This document shows, one piece after another, positions 42,648-51,571 of a stretch of DNA of 64,000 nt. The stretch is from Sphingomonas_E sp042693015. Its GTDB lineage: Bacteria; Pseudomonadota; Alphaproteobacteria; Sphingomonadales; Sphingomonadaceae. The notes below the pieces were generated by a model. The model was not told the origin of the DNA and ran no database searches. It saw only the letters and a program-made list of their open reading frames with translations. The DNA is taken from assembly GCF_042693015.1 (NCBI RefSeq), contig NZ_CP170544.1, positions 2,976,001 to 3,040,000 on the forward strand, in the 5' to 3' direction. The translations under genes and the position numbers were made by a program. Numbering within the stretch: position 1 is the first letter of the stretch; each line of letters starts with the position of its first letter.

Positions 42648-43697
42648 TCAAACCGCTGCCGCGGCAGCACGGCGTCTTTCCGCCCGCGCCGTCCGACGCG
42701 CGTCAGGGAACCGGCGTGCCGGCATCCCCTTGTCGGCGGCCTGATCCGATTTCCGAAAGGCATGGATCGGCACGCCCGCGCCAGCCAGCTCTTCATAGAG
42801 ATTGGCCTGGACGCCCGATCCCTCGCACAGGACCGCCATCACGGGCCTCAGATCGCGCAGCTTTCGATTGCGGGCGAAAGCGGCCTTCATGCCCGACCCG
42901 AGCAGATTGAACCGGACTGTCTGCACCTTGCGGCTGGCGGCCCATTTCTCCGCGATCAGGTCGGCGCCGCTGCGCTGCGCGGTTGTCATGAGCACCATAT
43001 GCGGAATATGCTCTTTCACCAGATCGAGCCGTTCCCAGAGCAGGTCGACATCGTGCCAGATCGCCGGCCCCGAGAAGACCACGATCGGTCCCTGCGGATT
43101 ATGCCGGTCGCGGACATCGAGCTGGCGGGCGCGCAGGAAGTCGATCGCGGCAATCTGGCTGGCGGTCGAGATGCGCGAAGCGCGGCTCCCGCGCGCAGGC
43201 GACCAAGGCCATCCCGACATCGCCCGGTACATTTCGGCGGCATAATCCCGCATCGTCTCGATCGCGAGGCGCTGTTCGGCGGTCGACTGGCAAAGGAGCT
43301 GCTTCTCCTCAAGCTCGCGATTATAGACCTCGCTCATATCGGGGTGCCGGGCCAGCTCAGCGATTTCCACGGCGAGACTGTCCTCGCGCCGCTCCAGCTT
43401 GTTGGCGACGAAGTGAAAGGAGTTGACGAACCCCCAGGCGATCTCGGCGGCCAGCGGCTCCAGCCGCGTGGCCGTAAACAGGTCGAAGATGGTGGCGATG
43501 ACGCCCGCGCTGTCGGCCTGCGCCGCCAGTTCTTCGGGCATGCCATGTTCACCCGGCTCCTCGCCGGGTTCGACGATCGAGAGCGGCATGGGGTCACCAA
43601 AGGCAGCCTGGAATTCCGGGGTGGCGGTCATCTCGGCATAGAGCTGTTTGAGGTCGGCGAAGCGATCGACGCTGCGCACGGGTTCGTGCCTGGTCAT
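42648..43697 (-). CDS. DUF2493 (SLOG-fold) protein, paralogue 2
   Basis: A 349-residue paralogue of the 40458 protein: the same helical N-terminus (AAEIAWGFVNSFHFVANKLERR), the same WPWSPARGSRAS linker, and the DUF2493 core PQGPIVVFSGPAIWHDVDLLWERL with MVLMTTAQRSGADLIAEKWA. It differs by an alanine- and arginine-rich C-terminal tail. The pair probably arose by duplication with the small-gene cassette between them. It may bind a nucleotide-derived ligand; no catalytic role is established. Confidence 0.75.
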   Translation of the reverse strand: MTRHEPVRSVDRFADLKQLYAEMTATPEFQAAFGDPMPLSIVEPGEEPGEHGMPEELAAQADSAGVIATIFDLFTATRLEPLAAEIAWGFVNSFHFVANKLERREDSLAVEIAELARHPDMSEVYNRELEEKQLLCQSTAEQRLAIETMRDYAAEMYRAMSGWPWSPARGSRASRISTASQIAAIDFLRARQLDVRDRHNPQGPIVVFSGPAIWHDVDLLWERLDLVKEHIPHMVLMTTAQRSGADLIAEKWAASRKVQTVRFNLLGSGMKAAFARNRKLRDLRPVMAVLCEGSGVQANLYEELAGAGVPIHAFRKSDQAADKGMPARRFPDARRTARAERRRAAAAAV

Positions 43698-43780
43698 CGG
43701 ACAGGTCCTTCTTGAAAGACGGGAACGGACAGAAAGAAGCCGGGAGGCGCGCAGCGCCCCCCGGCTCCATCGGGCTGGCC

Positions 43781-44296
43781 TCAGAACGGGACCTCTTCAT
43801 CGAGATCGTTGCTGAAACCACCGCGCGCGCCGGCCCCCTCCATCGGGGCGGTCGATCCACCGAACCCGCCACCGAACTGGCCGCGCTCGCCGCCGCCGAA
43901 GCCGCGATCCTCGCCCTCGTCATCGTCGCCATTGCGGGTGCGGGCCGCCCTGCCACCGGCCGGACGCCCCATGTCATCGCGGCGCCACGAGGCCCGGAAC
44001 CCCTCCTCGGCGGTCCCGAACAAGGCGATCTGCATCGGGAAGCGCCAGGACTGGTCGTCCAGCTCGCCGGAGTAGAAAATCTCCCCGGTGGTGTGGATCG
44101 CGGTCGCTTCGAACAGCGCGCCATAGGGCACCCAGCGCCCGTTGCGGTTGATCGCTTCGACCTCGAACTTGGGCGCCCGCGGGTTGTTGCTGGCGATCGG
44201 CTTGAGCCGTGCCCGCTGCAGGTCGATTTCGCCGCTGGCGATGAACCCCAGCAGCTGGCCATTGACGTTCCGGAACTCTCCAACAGTCTTGGACAT
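43781..44296 (-). CDS. DUF736 protein with SSB-like C-terminal tip
   Basis: A 171-residue protein. Residues 1-110 are a DUF736 domain (MSKTVGEFRNVNGQLLGFI, then IHTTGEIFYSGELDDQSWRFPMQIALFG). A glycine- and arginine-rich flexible stretch follows, and the protein ends DLDEEVPF. Flexible tails ending in an acidic tip plus Pro-Phe are the partner-binding feature of bacterial single-stranded DNA-binding proteins. GAGGAG before the ATG at 44296 fixes the start. It is plausibly an accessory DNA-binding protein in transfer. Confidence 0.75.
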   Translation of the reverse strand: MSKTVGEFRNVNGQLLGFIASGEIDLQRARLKPIASNNPRAPKFEVEAINRNGRWVPYGALFEATAIHTTGEIFYSGELDDQSWRFPMQIALFGTAEEGFRASWRRDDMGRPAGGRAARTRNGDDDEGEDRGFGGGERGQFGGGFGGSTAPMEGAGARGGFSNDLDEEVPF

Positions 44297-44455
44297 GATC
44301 TTCACTCCTCTAAAATGTCGCTCATGCGACACTCTCAAAGAGCCTCCTCTTCTCTCCAGCGCCGGACGCTCCGCCGGGTGAACGGCCGAAGATGAAACGC
44401 TGCCGCGACCCGGGAGCGACTGTTCCCCCGCGCCCGAATCGGATAGACTGTCCAG

Positions 44456-44656
44456 ATGGACGCGGAGACGATACGCGCAGTGGCGAAGATCGCCCGATCA
44501 CGGGCGGAACGAGGCGGTGGCTCGGCCGCGCAGGGCGATGGCATGTCCCGGCTGGGCGCCTCACGTGCCCTGCATCAGCTCGCGACAGACCTTGAGGTAA
44601 CGGCCGCAGAATTCGAGCGCACAAGCCGCAAACGCGCCCGCGCGCCGCGCGCCTGA
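44456..44656 (+). CDS. Possible small helical protein
   Basis: A 66-residue frame (MDAETIRAVAKIARSRAERG, then LGASRALHQLATDLEVTAAEFERTSRKRAR) with helical, basic composition. It lies in the gap between the divergently facing DUF736 gene and the end of the STAND gene. There is no clear ribosome site and no recognised family. About 190 bases after it hold no gene, only short inverted repeats near 44720-44760. Confidence 0.4.
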   Translation: MDAETIRAVAKIARSRAERGGGSAAQGDGMSRLGASRALHQLATDLEVTAAEFERTSRKRARAPRA

Positions 44657-44849
44657 TCTCGGCCGCTCTTTCGCCCCGCGCCTTCCCCTTCTTGCGATAT
44701 GGTGATCGTAACCCGCAGGGCCGAGATTCGGCGCAGCCGAAGCTCGGTCGGAGCGAAGCGGAGATAGAGCGCCGGTGCCCGCGTCAGCGGGCAATCGCCA
44801 TCAATTCGCTACCCCGGTATGCGACCAACGCGAGCTGATGAGATCTCGA

Positions 44850-47800
44850 TCAATCGCCTTCGTCTGGACCGCGCTCCTCTTCCCGATCCGGGCTCATCGA
44901 GTACATCGTCAAGACCGGAACCACCTTCGGGATGCGATAGGCGCGCGGATCCTTGACTTGCTTGGATCCATCAAGCTGGAGGCAAACCGCGACGACCCAA
45001 CCGGTCAGCCATGCGACGTCAGTGCCGCCAAGAGTTTCGTACCAGGCGACGAGGTCCGGATCTGGTTCCGGGGACGCCTCGTCTTCCTGCAAGGCTTCGA
45101 CGCGAGCGACGATCGCGGTCACCTGGGAGTGATTGCCGAAGGGCAGCGGGATCAGGGCCGCTGCTATCTGCAGTAAGTCCGCGCGCTCCGTTTTGGCTGC
45201 CGCTGTGAGGTCGTCATGGAGTTGCTCCCTCATGGCGCCGCCGCATATTCCGAGCGCAACGAGAGCGGGTCCAGCGATCCAACCTGGCTCTATCAGGGCA
45301 ATCCGACGAAGCTTCTCAATTTCCGCTGGTCCAATGGCGAGATCATTCACGGCGCGGTCGAAAAATCCCCAGGCCGCAGCCTGCGCGATCACCCGATGGT
45401 CGGCATCGTCATGAAGTCCCGGGTCATCCAGCGCTTCGCGGAGAACGGCTGGGACTCGAGGATCACTACGTTTGGCAAGAGCGCCGATGGCGGCGCAGAA
45501 GACGAAGGGATCTTCCGAGCGTCGCGAAGCAATCAGGGCATCGATCGAGGGTTCTGTCAGCGTCTCAAATGCGGCCAGCGCTCGGGCCCCCGCTCGCGCG
45601 ACCGAATAGCGCGGCCAACCCCGGCTGGGGCCATGGTACCGATCCAGGCTGAAATCCCGATCGTCGGAAAGGAGCGATACCAGCAATGGTTCTGCCTCGC
45701 TCCATTTATGACCGCCCATCAGCTCAGCCCAGGCCAGGCGCACATCTGCTCCCGGATCTTCCGCCATCTTGAGCAGGGCCGCCCGATCTTCGGCGTCGTT
45801 CTCCTCGACCAGATATGTCATGGCGGCACGCCTGACGTGGTAGCGCGGATGGCCAAGCGCATGCCGAATGAGCGGGCGCTCCTCGTCCCCACCCCGAATG
45901 CGCAGGGCGATGATTGCTGGCATCCCGTCATCTTCATCGCCGGTTGCGAGTAACCACCGGGCGGTCTCCAGAATGTCGCCTTCGCCGGTTGCAGCAAGGC
46001 AGATAAGGATTCCCGCTAGGCCGGGTGGGCTTTCCAGACACAGTTCGGCGATGCGTCGGCGGACTTCCGGACTGCGCCCTTGCATGAGCTGACCGATCCC
46101 GGTTTCGCTATCGATCTCGACGAGAATGTGCGCAATGGCCCGCTCGGTTGGATCCAACCGATCGGCAAAGACGCGTGCGGGCGCGAACTCAGGATCGATA
46201 TCATTAGGGGAAGCGCGGTCTAGATCGAGCACCAGCTCCAATCTGCGAGCCGGTGTCATTCTGTCGATCAGGCCAGCGAGAAGATCGGTGCCATTGGGCG
46301 GCGAGGCAATGAACGACAGCTTGGCGAGCGTGGTGCGCAAGCTCTTGCTGCCAAGGTCCGTTCGTAACAAGGCCGCTTCGAGTTCAGGCCGCAGCTCGTC
46401 ATGCCAGTTCTTCTCGATCAATGACCAGACAGGCGGCAAGGCCCGATCATCCGCATGCTTGAGCAGGGTCTGAAGATAGGGTGCCGAGAAATTCCCACGC
46501 GCATTGCTCTGAGCAGAGGCGAGTGCATAGACCATCGCTGCGCCGTGTTTATGCCCCTCCAGCCAGTCCCACCCCTCCGCCGCCAGGCGTGAAAGGGCTA
46601 CCGCTTTGAGGCCCGCGTCAGCGGTATAGTAACGCTCGCCGGGCTCCTCGAGAATGCGATCAGCGCCAATCGCGTCAACCTCGTGTTCGCGCGCGCGTCG
46701 TTGTTCGTTGTTTGCGTAGTTCTCGAACCAGCGGTCCACCTCATTTTCGGCCTCGATGAAGGTGTCGATGACGAAATCATGACCAGGCCCTCCCGGCGCG
46801 ACGGCGCCGGCAACAATTGTGTCGATGTTATCACCGGGCGCCTGCAAACTGGCGAGCGTTTCTACGGCAGCGCCGAAAGCGCCGCCAAGGTCATGGCTGA
46901 ACAAGCCCGCGAACGAGAGGAAGTCCTCCTCATAGTCGCCGTCGGTAAAGGGCAACACGCCGCGAATGAAGGTTTGCAGCAGGCTGCCGGTTCTTGGATT
47001 CTCCCGGAAGCGCTCGATCTCTTCGGCTGACAGTTCTGGCGGTATCCAGGTTTGGCCAGGCCAAGCACCCTTTTCGCGCGGCGGAAGACGCATGAGATAT
47101 TCGCTAAACTGACGCGGAGCGAAATCGGGTGACGCAAATTGCGATAGGTCTGCGAAGGCACGTTCGAACGACCCGCTACCGCTGGGAGCCGTCACTCGGG
47201 CGGCGAGAGCCGCGTCAAGGCCGGCCTGGGCCGAAGCGGCAAGCTCGATCTCGACCGCCTCCAGGCTAGATGCCGCGCGAACGATCTCCACCGCGCCGCG
47301 CGATGCCCAGCCCTCGGCACCGCCAGCGATGATCAGAAGCGTCTCGGCGAGTGCGGTCAACACCGCCTCTGTTTCGGCACGATTCGTGGCGAGCGCTAGG
47401 CGCAAGCCCTCCTCGACCCGCGGGTGCTGGAGCCTGATGGAATCGTCGCCTACCCGAAGATTACGGCCAGCACCGAGAAAGTCGATAAACCCCTCGACAT
47501 GGGGCTTCTGACCGTAGGTGTTCCGCAGGATCCGGAGCGCCCGACGAAGGTCGGCCAGGTCAAAGGAGCCGGAGGACCTGATCAGGCCCCAGAGGACCGC
47601 GGCGCAAGCAACGCCGTCCTCGCCCCAACCCAGCACCTGGTCGCGAATGACCGAGGAGATGGCTTCAATCGAGGAGGCATCGAGGATTTCATAGACGGAC
47701 CGTGGGCTCTCTTCCTTCTCGCGAGGGAGCGCCGCCAGAAACCGTTCGATCTCATAGGGCCGACGAACCCGGCTCAGGACCACATCGCGATGAGCGAGTG

Positions 47801-49082
47801 CGAGGGCATGGGCATGGCCACTCAGATCGCCAACATGATTGTCGTAGATCAGCGCGCGCTGATCCGCAGTATAGTCCTCGGGTTCGATCGCGATCGTGTA
47901 GGATTCGAGGGCCTCACCCGGCTCGCTTCGTTTAAAAATGTCGTACCGCGTCGTGATCAGGAATTTGTGAGCATCGTCGGCCATCCGGAGGAGGCCCGGG
48001 AGCTTGGACGTCCATCGTGCGGCTTCGATCGATGGTGCAGAATCTCCCCAAGGATCTTTGAGGTAGATCAACAGCGGGCCGGGATCTGTGAGTGCGCTGT
48101 TCGCTTCGCCCGCGTCCAGGACAAAGCGCTCAAGGAACGCCGGGCTCTGGCGCGCCAGCTTTGCCGCAAGGACATCCGCGGCCAGCGATTTGCCGGTGCC
48201 CGACGGGCCAACGATGATCACCGCGTGTGCATCGCGGAGCGCCTGTTCAATCGAAAGAAAGGATCGCGGCGGCACGAACTGATCGTGACGCCGGTGCGCG
48301 AGACGTGAGCCACCATTGTCGATGATAGTTGCAAGGAGATCCGCCATCGTCCAGCGGCCGCCATGTGCGCCCCCTAGGCGTTTGCGCACCGCATCACGCA
48401 TGTCATTGAGGCATTTGAGCAGCTTCTGGGGCGGGACGTTTCCGTGTTCGTCGACAAGTTTGAAGATGCGGGATTCCAGCATCTCCAGGGTGATGGTGTC
48501 GCAAATGCCGATGCGCTTCGCCAAGGCGGCCTTCTCGGTCGCTGTTCGCCCCGCGCGGCAATAGGGCGGCAGATCTCCGAGGTCGGGGAACGACAGCAAC
48601 GCGATGTTCTGATGTGGCCGGAGGCCCGATTCCAAACCCTCATTGGTGATGAACAAATATTTGGCGGTTGGGTCGGCGACCAACATATCGAGCGGGCGAA
48701 CACGAGGCGCCGGCCCCCTGGCCTTCCCTTTCGATTTGGTCTCAGCCTCTTTTCCCAGGAGGACATCGGCGAAGGCCTTGGACGTCCATGGCGCGGTCGT
48801 GCGCGACTTGATCTGCACGATAAGCCGGGTGTCGCGCGTGCCGGCAGAGACGCCGAGTGAGGCCAGGTCGGGATTCTTCAACGATGCTTCAGCATCCTCA
48901 TGGGATGGCGGTTCAATCTCGATCTCATCGCTCAGCCCCTTGGCGAGCATGATCTCGAGCGCGATCCAGATCGTGACGTCGATTTGATAGTCGTAGGCGG
49001 CATAGCTCGGATTGCCGGCAGTGCCCGCGGACGCAGGACGTAGCGTTCCAGCAGCAGCTTTTGTGCCGCTGCTAGGCGGCAC
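44850..49082 (-). CDS. Nuclease-STAND NTPase-HEAT-like protein, candidate antiphage effector
   Basis: 1410 residues. The N-terminus (about 25-190) looks like a restriction-endonuclease fold with LIVQIKSR at 87-94, the QxK form of the PD-(D/E)XK site. Next is a STAND-type ATPase: Walker A GPSGTGKS at 292-299, Walker B-like LLIYLKDPWG at 337-346 and LITTR around 375-379. The remaining 900 residues are helical repeats, HEAT-like near the end (HPRYHVRRAAMTYLVEE, GADVRLAWAELMG). This nuclease-STAND-repeat plan recalls Avs-type defence proteins, where the repeats sense phage proteins. It starts with GTG and overlaps the AbiJ-like gene by 11 nt. The exact family is not recognised, and no activity is shown. 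Confidence 0.75.
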   Translation of the reverse strand: MPPSSGTKAAAGTLRPASAGTAGNPSYAAYDYQIDVTIWIALEIMLAKGLSDEIEIEPPSHEDAEASLKNPDLASLGVSAGTRDTRLIVQIKSRTTAPWTSKAFADVLLGKEAETKSKGKARGPAPRVRPLDMLVADPTAKYLFITNEGLESGLRPHQNIALLSFPDLGDLPPYCRAGRTATEKAALAKRIGICDTITLEMLESRIFKLVDEHGNVPPQKLLKCLNDMRDAVRKRLGGAHGGRWTMADLLATIIDNGGSRLAHRRHDQFVPPRSFLSIEQALRDAHAVIIVGPSGTGKSLAADVLAAKLARQSPAFLERFVLDAGEANSALTDPGPLLIYLKDPWGDSAPSIEAARWTSKLPGLLRMADDAHKFLITTRYDIFKRSEPGEALESYTIAIEPEDYTADQRALIYDNHVGDLSGHAHALALAHRDVVLSRVRRPYEIERFLAALPREKEESPRSVYEILDASSIEAISSVIRDQVLGWGEDGVACAAVLWGLIRSSGSFDLADLRRALRILRNTYGQKPHVEGFIDFLGAGRNLRVGDDSIRLQHPRVEEGLRLALATNRAETEAVLTALAETLLIIAGGAEGWASRGAVEIVRAASSLEAVEIELAASAQAGLDAALAARVTAPSGSGSFERAFADLSQFASPDFAPRQFSEYLMRLPPREKGAWPGQTWIPPELSAEEIERFRENPRTGSLLQTFIRGVLPFTDGDYEEDFLSFAGLFSHDLGGAFGAAVETLASLQAPGDNIDTIVAGAVAPGGPGHDFVIDTFIEAENEVDRWFENYANNEQRRAREHEVDAIGADRILEEPGERYYTADAGLKAVALSRLAAEGWDWLEGHKHGAAMVYALASAQSNARGNFSAPYLQTLLKHADDRALPPVWSLIEKNWHDELRPELEAALLRTDLGSKSLRTTLAKLSFIASPPNGTDLLAGLIDRMTPARRLELVLDLDRASPNDIDPEFAPARVFADRLDPTERAIAHILVEIDSETGIGQLMQGRSPEVRRRIAELCLESPPGLAGILICLAATGEGDILETARWLLATGDEDDGMPAIIALRIRGGDEERPLIRHALGHPRYHVRRAAMTYLVEENDAEDRAALLKMAEDPGADVRLAWAELMGGHKWSEAEPLLVSLLSDDRDFSLDRYHGPSRGWPRYSVARAGARALAAFETLTEPSIDALIASRRSEDPFVFCAAIGALAKRSDPRVPAVLREALDDPGLHDDADHRVIAQAAAWGFFDRAVNDLAIGPAEIEKLRRIALIEPGWIAGPALVALGICGGAMREQLHDDLTAAAKTERADLLQIAAALIPLPFGNHSQVTAIVARVEALQEDEASPEPDPDLVAWYETLGGTDVAWLTGWVVAVCLQLDGSKQVKDPRAYRIPKVVPVLTMYSMSPDREEERGPDEGD

Positions 49083-49959
49083 GGTTGCTGGCTTTGAGTT
49101 GGAGATAGATGAAGGCGAACAGCCGGGTGAAGAGATAGTCGATCTGCAAGGCCGTCTCTAGCGGCTCCTGCCAGATTTCCGAGTGCCGGATTCGATGGGT
49201 ATTGCCGACCTTGGTGAGCGCGTCAGCCTCGATGCCCAGGGTCGCGCGCAGCTTTGATCCAGGCCGTGCGGCATAGTTCAGCATGGCATCGGCTGCGAGG
49301 CGCTTGTCATTGCCCGGCTCAAGCGTCTTGATGCGTTCGAAGGCATCCCAGAGCTTCTCGAGGCCGTCGCTACGATCCTCATATTTGGGTGCGAGGATAC
49401 GCAATCGTGCCGTCTCGAGGAGACGATCGGTTTCGGCGTCGCCGGTAGCGAACCGCGCCTGCATCAAGGCGTCGCGAAGCGGCGCCGGCAAAAGTCGCTG
49501 GATCCTTCCTTCCGCTATCATCTCGAAGGCCAGACCGTTGCGCGCGAAGACGCGATTCACATCGGCGACAAAGGCCGCGAGACCGGCATCGCGGTCCCAG
49601 GCGAGGTGATAATGATCGAAAAAGCCATGCCAGCTGCCCTCGACGGGCTGCCCAACCGCTCTCGCACAGAATTCGAGAAGATCGAGGATGACAGGCGTCT
49701 CGGGCAACTTGTTGGGGCGCAAGGGCCACTCGATTTGCGGGACCTCCGCTTCGAGCATGAGGGCGAAGGCCGATCGGTCGCAGCCACAGGGGCGCTTCCC
49801 CGCGTCCGGACACGCCAACGGGAACCGATAGCCGAAAGAGGCATCGTCCAGACGGGTTTCGATCAGGCTGTGAAGGCCGCCCCAGAGGCGTTCGTCGATC
49901 GATTCTGAGGCACGCGGGACAGCGCCGAATTCGCGATCCGTGAAATAGTCGTCAGTCAT
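49072..49959 (-). CDS. AbiJ-like protein, partner of the STAND NTPase
   Basis: About 295 residues. The C-terminal 100 (DGLEKLWDAFERIKTLEPG... IRHSEIWQEPLETALQIDYLFTRLFAFIY) resemble the C-terminal domain of AbiJ-like abortive-infection proteins, where an IRH-containing helix pair recalls HEPN folds. The N-terminal 200 residues, including a cluster CPDAGKRPCGCD, are unfamiliar. The ATG at 49959 is taken; a TTG at 49968 would add three residues. It is co-transcribed with and overlaps the STAND gene, so the two probably act together. Similarity is by eye and moderate. Confidence 0.55.
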   Translation of the reverse strand: MTDDYFTDREFGAVPRASESIDERLWGGLHSLIETRLDDASFGYRFPLACPDAGKRPCGCDRSAFALMLEAEVPQIEWPLRPNKLPETPVILDLLEFCARAVGQPVEGSWHGFFDHYHLAWDRDAGLAAFVADVNRVFARNGLAFEMIAEGRIQRLLPAPLRDALMQARFATGDAETDRLLETARLRILAPKYEDRSDGLEKLWDAFERIKTLEPGNDKRLAADAMLNYAARPGSKLRATLGIEADALTKVGNTHRIRHSEIWQEPLETALQIDYLFTRLFAFIYLQLKASNRAA

Positions 49960-50198
49960 TATCGGCAATCGCGGCCTCGGCTATTTGTCTCGTACCGAGG
50001 GCATAGCTTATGTCGCTGACAGATTCACAGCGTGATCTCCATTGCCCGGGTCGACGGCGCCACCGTTCGCGCTCCTTTGCTTTCAATTCGCAGGGATCAG
50101 TGACCCCAGATGTTGTCGGGGAGACCATATTGATGCGCGGTAACGAGATCGATGCCTGAACATTGTGTTCCGATCGGCGCAAGGGCACCTTGCGTGCC

Positions 50199-51110
50199 AT
50201 GACGTCCAACGATCCCCATCGCCATCATTATGTGCCGCAATTCTATCTGAGCCAGTTCGCGTGCCATGATGATGAAAATAAAGTCACGACGCTGGCCGCC
50301 TATAACGGTCGTGACATTGTCGCCGAACGGAAGTCGATTTCCCGGATCGGATATGAAGAGAAACTGCACGACTACGAGTTCAAGGGAGAGAAGCGGTCGA
50401 TCGAAGGGACCATCAACGATCAGATCGAGACCCCGTTCACGCAGGGAAGCACATGGCGCAAAGTCGCGTCCGGCCGCGCCGCTGAGTTGGACGAGTCCGA
50501 TATCGAGCCGCTCTATGGGCTCATCCATCATCTTCAACGCCGCAATCTGGAGGCGCTGCGCTTCATCGAGATGGAGCAGGAGCGCATTCGACGCCATGGA
50601 TTCTCGGCTGACGACAGTGAAGAAGAGCGAGCAATGCACATGGCACTTGCCGCGCATCCCAATGCCGTCCGGGACTTCTTTCACGAAGGAATTCTGCAGG
50701 AGGCGCCTTATCTGAACGATGCGGCGGAACTGGGCATGCTGGTTTATCGAACCGGGCTGCGGCTTCGAACTTCGACCAACCCCGTCATTGCCATTGGCCT
50801 GCCGGGCGAAGAAGCGGGGCGCAAGCGCGCCAATGGCGATGCCGCCCGGGCATGGTGGCTTCCACTTACCCCTCACTGCGGCGTGGTGATGACTCTTGGG
50901 GCATCTTTCACCGGTTATTCCAACGCAGAGATCCCGGACGACAGCGCGCAAGGGCTCAACCGTCACTATCTGGTGCAACTGCTCGAAGCCCTGTCGGTCC
51001 GCTACATCTTGGCGGAAGATCGGCACATTGAGAGCGATCTTGAATGGGCGGGCTACCGCATCGAATTGCGGACAAATCAGGGGTTCAGATACCGCAAGCT
51101 ACCCGGCTAG
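50199..51110 (+). CDS. DUF4238 domain protein
   Basis: A 303-residue protein opening with HRHHYVPQFYLSQFACHDD, the histidine-rich signature of DUF4238. It continues with a helical middle and ends in a beta-rich region (ILAEDRHIESDLEWAGYR). DUF4238 has been noted near defence and mobile genes, but its activity is unknown. It is divergent from the AbiJ-like gene across about 240 bases, and its stop overlaps the stop of the convergent nuclease gene by 4 nt. Confidence 0.75.
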   Translation: MTSNDPHRHHYVPQFYLSQFACHDDENKVTTLAAYNGRDIVAERKSISRIGYEEKLHDYEFKGEKRSIEGTINDQIETPFTQGSTWRKVASGRAAELDESDIEPLYGLIHHLQRRNLEALRFIEMEQERIRRHGFSADDSEEERAMHMALAAHPNAVRDFFHEGILQEAPYLNDAAELGMLVYRTGLRLRTSTNPVIAIGLPGEEAGRKRANGDAARAWWLPLTPHCGVVMTLGASFTGYSNAEIPDDSAQGLNRHYLVQLLEALSVRYILAEDRHIESDLEWAGYRIELRTNQGFRYRKLPG

Positions 51111-51571
51111 AGGCCGACCGGGTCAACCTGCCCACCTTCACTCACGAAGAGCAGGGCAACGCCCAGCTTTGCCAGTCCGCCGCGGGTTTCCTCGAAGAGG
51201 TGCCGATATCGAGGGACATCGGGGAGCGCAATCGCGATAACCGCGTCCGGATGGGCCGTTTGAAGCCGCAGGGCCTTGAGCATTGCCTGCGCGTACCAAT
51301 GGGCGGCCTGGTTCGTGGGATTGGTCGGCTTTGACTGGCCGGCTCGGCGTGGATCCCGATAGGTTTTCGACGGCCAGCCTTTGGCTTCGACATATAACGC
51401 GACCGGGCCCTTGTTCGCGTGAACATCTATGCCGCGCTCCTTGGTGCGCGTGTCGGCTTTGGATTGGATCGACCAACCGCAGGCGAGCAGGAAGCCGGCC
51501 ACGGCATCGGCAATATTCCCTTCCCAGAACCAATCCTGGGTAACATCCACCGTGGTTGCAGACAGCGTCAT
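51107..51571 (-). CDS. PD-(D/E)XK nuclease-like protein
   Basis: A 154-residue protein with the full restriction-endonuclease-like pattern: an early glutamate in WEGNIADAVAGFL (E17), D49 in RGIDV, and E62-A-K64 in YVEAKGWP, followed by a helix-strand pair (AVIAIALP). Its ATG overlaps the stop of the HEPN gene (ATGA), which selects this start over an in-frame ATG 213 bases upstream. All motif residues are in place, so DNA cleavage is plausible. It forms a tight two-gene unit with the HEPN protein. Confidence 0.72.
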   Translation of the reverse strand: MTLSATTVDVTQDWFWEGNIADAVAGFLLACGWSIQSKADTRTKERGIDVHANKGPVALYVEAKGWPSKTYRDPRRAGQSKPTNPTNQAAHWYAQAMLKALRLQTAHPDAVIAIALPDVPRYRHLFEETRGGLAKLGVALLFVSEGGQVDPVGL

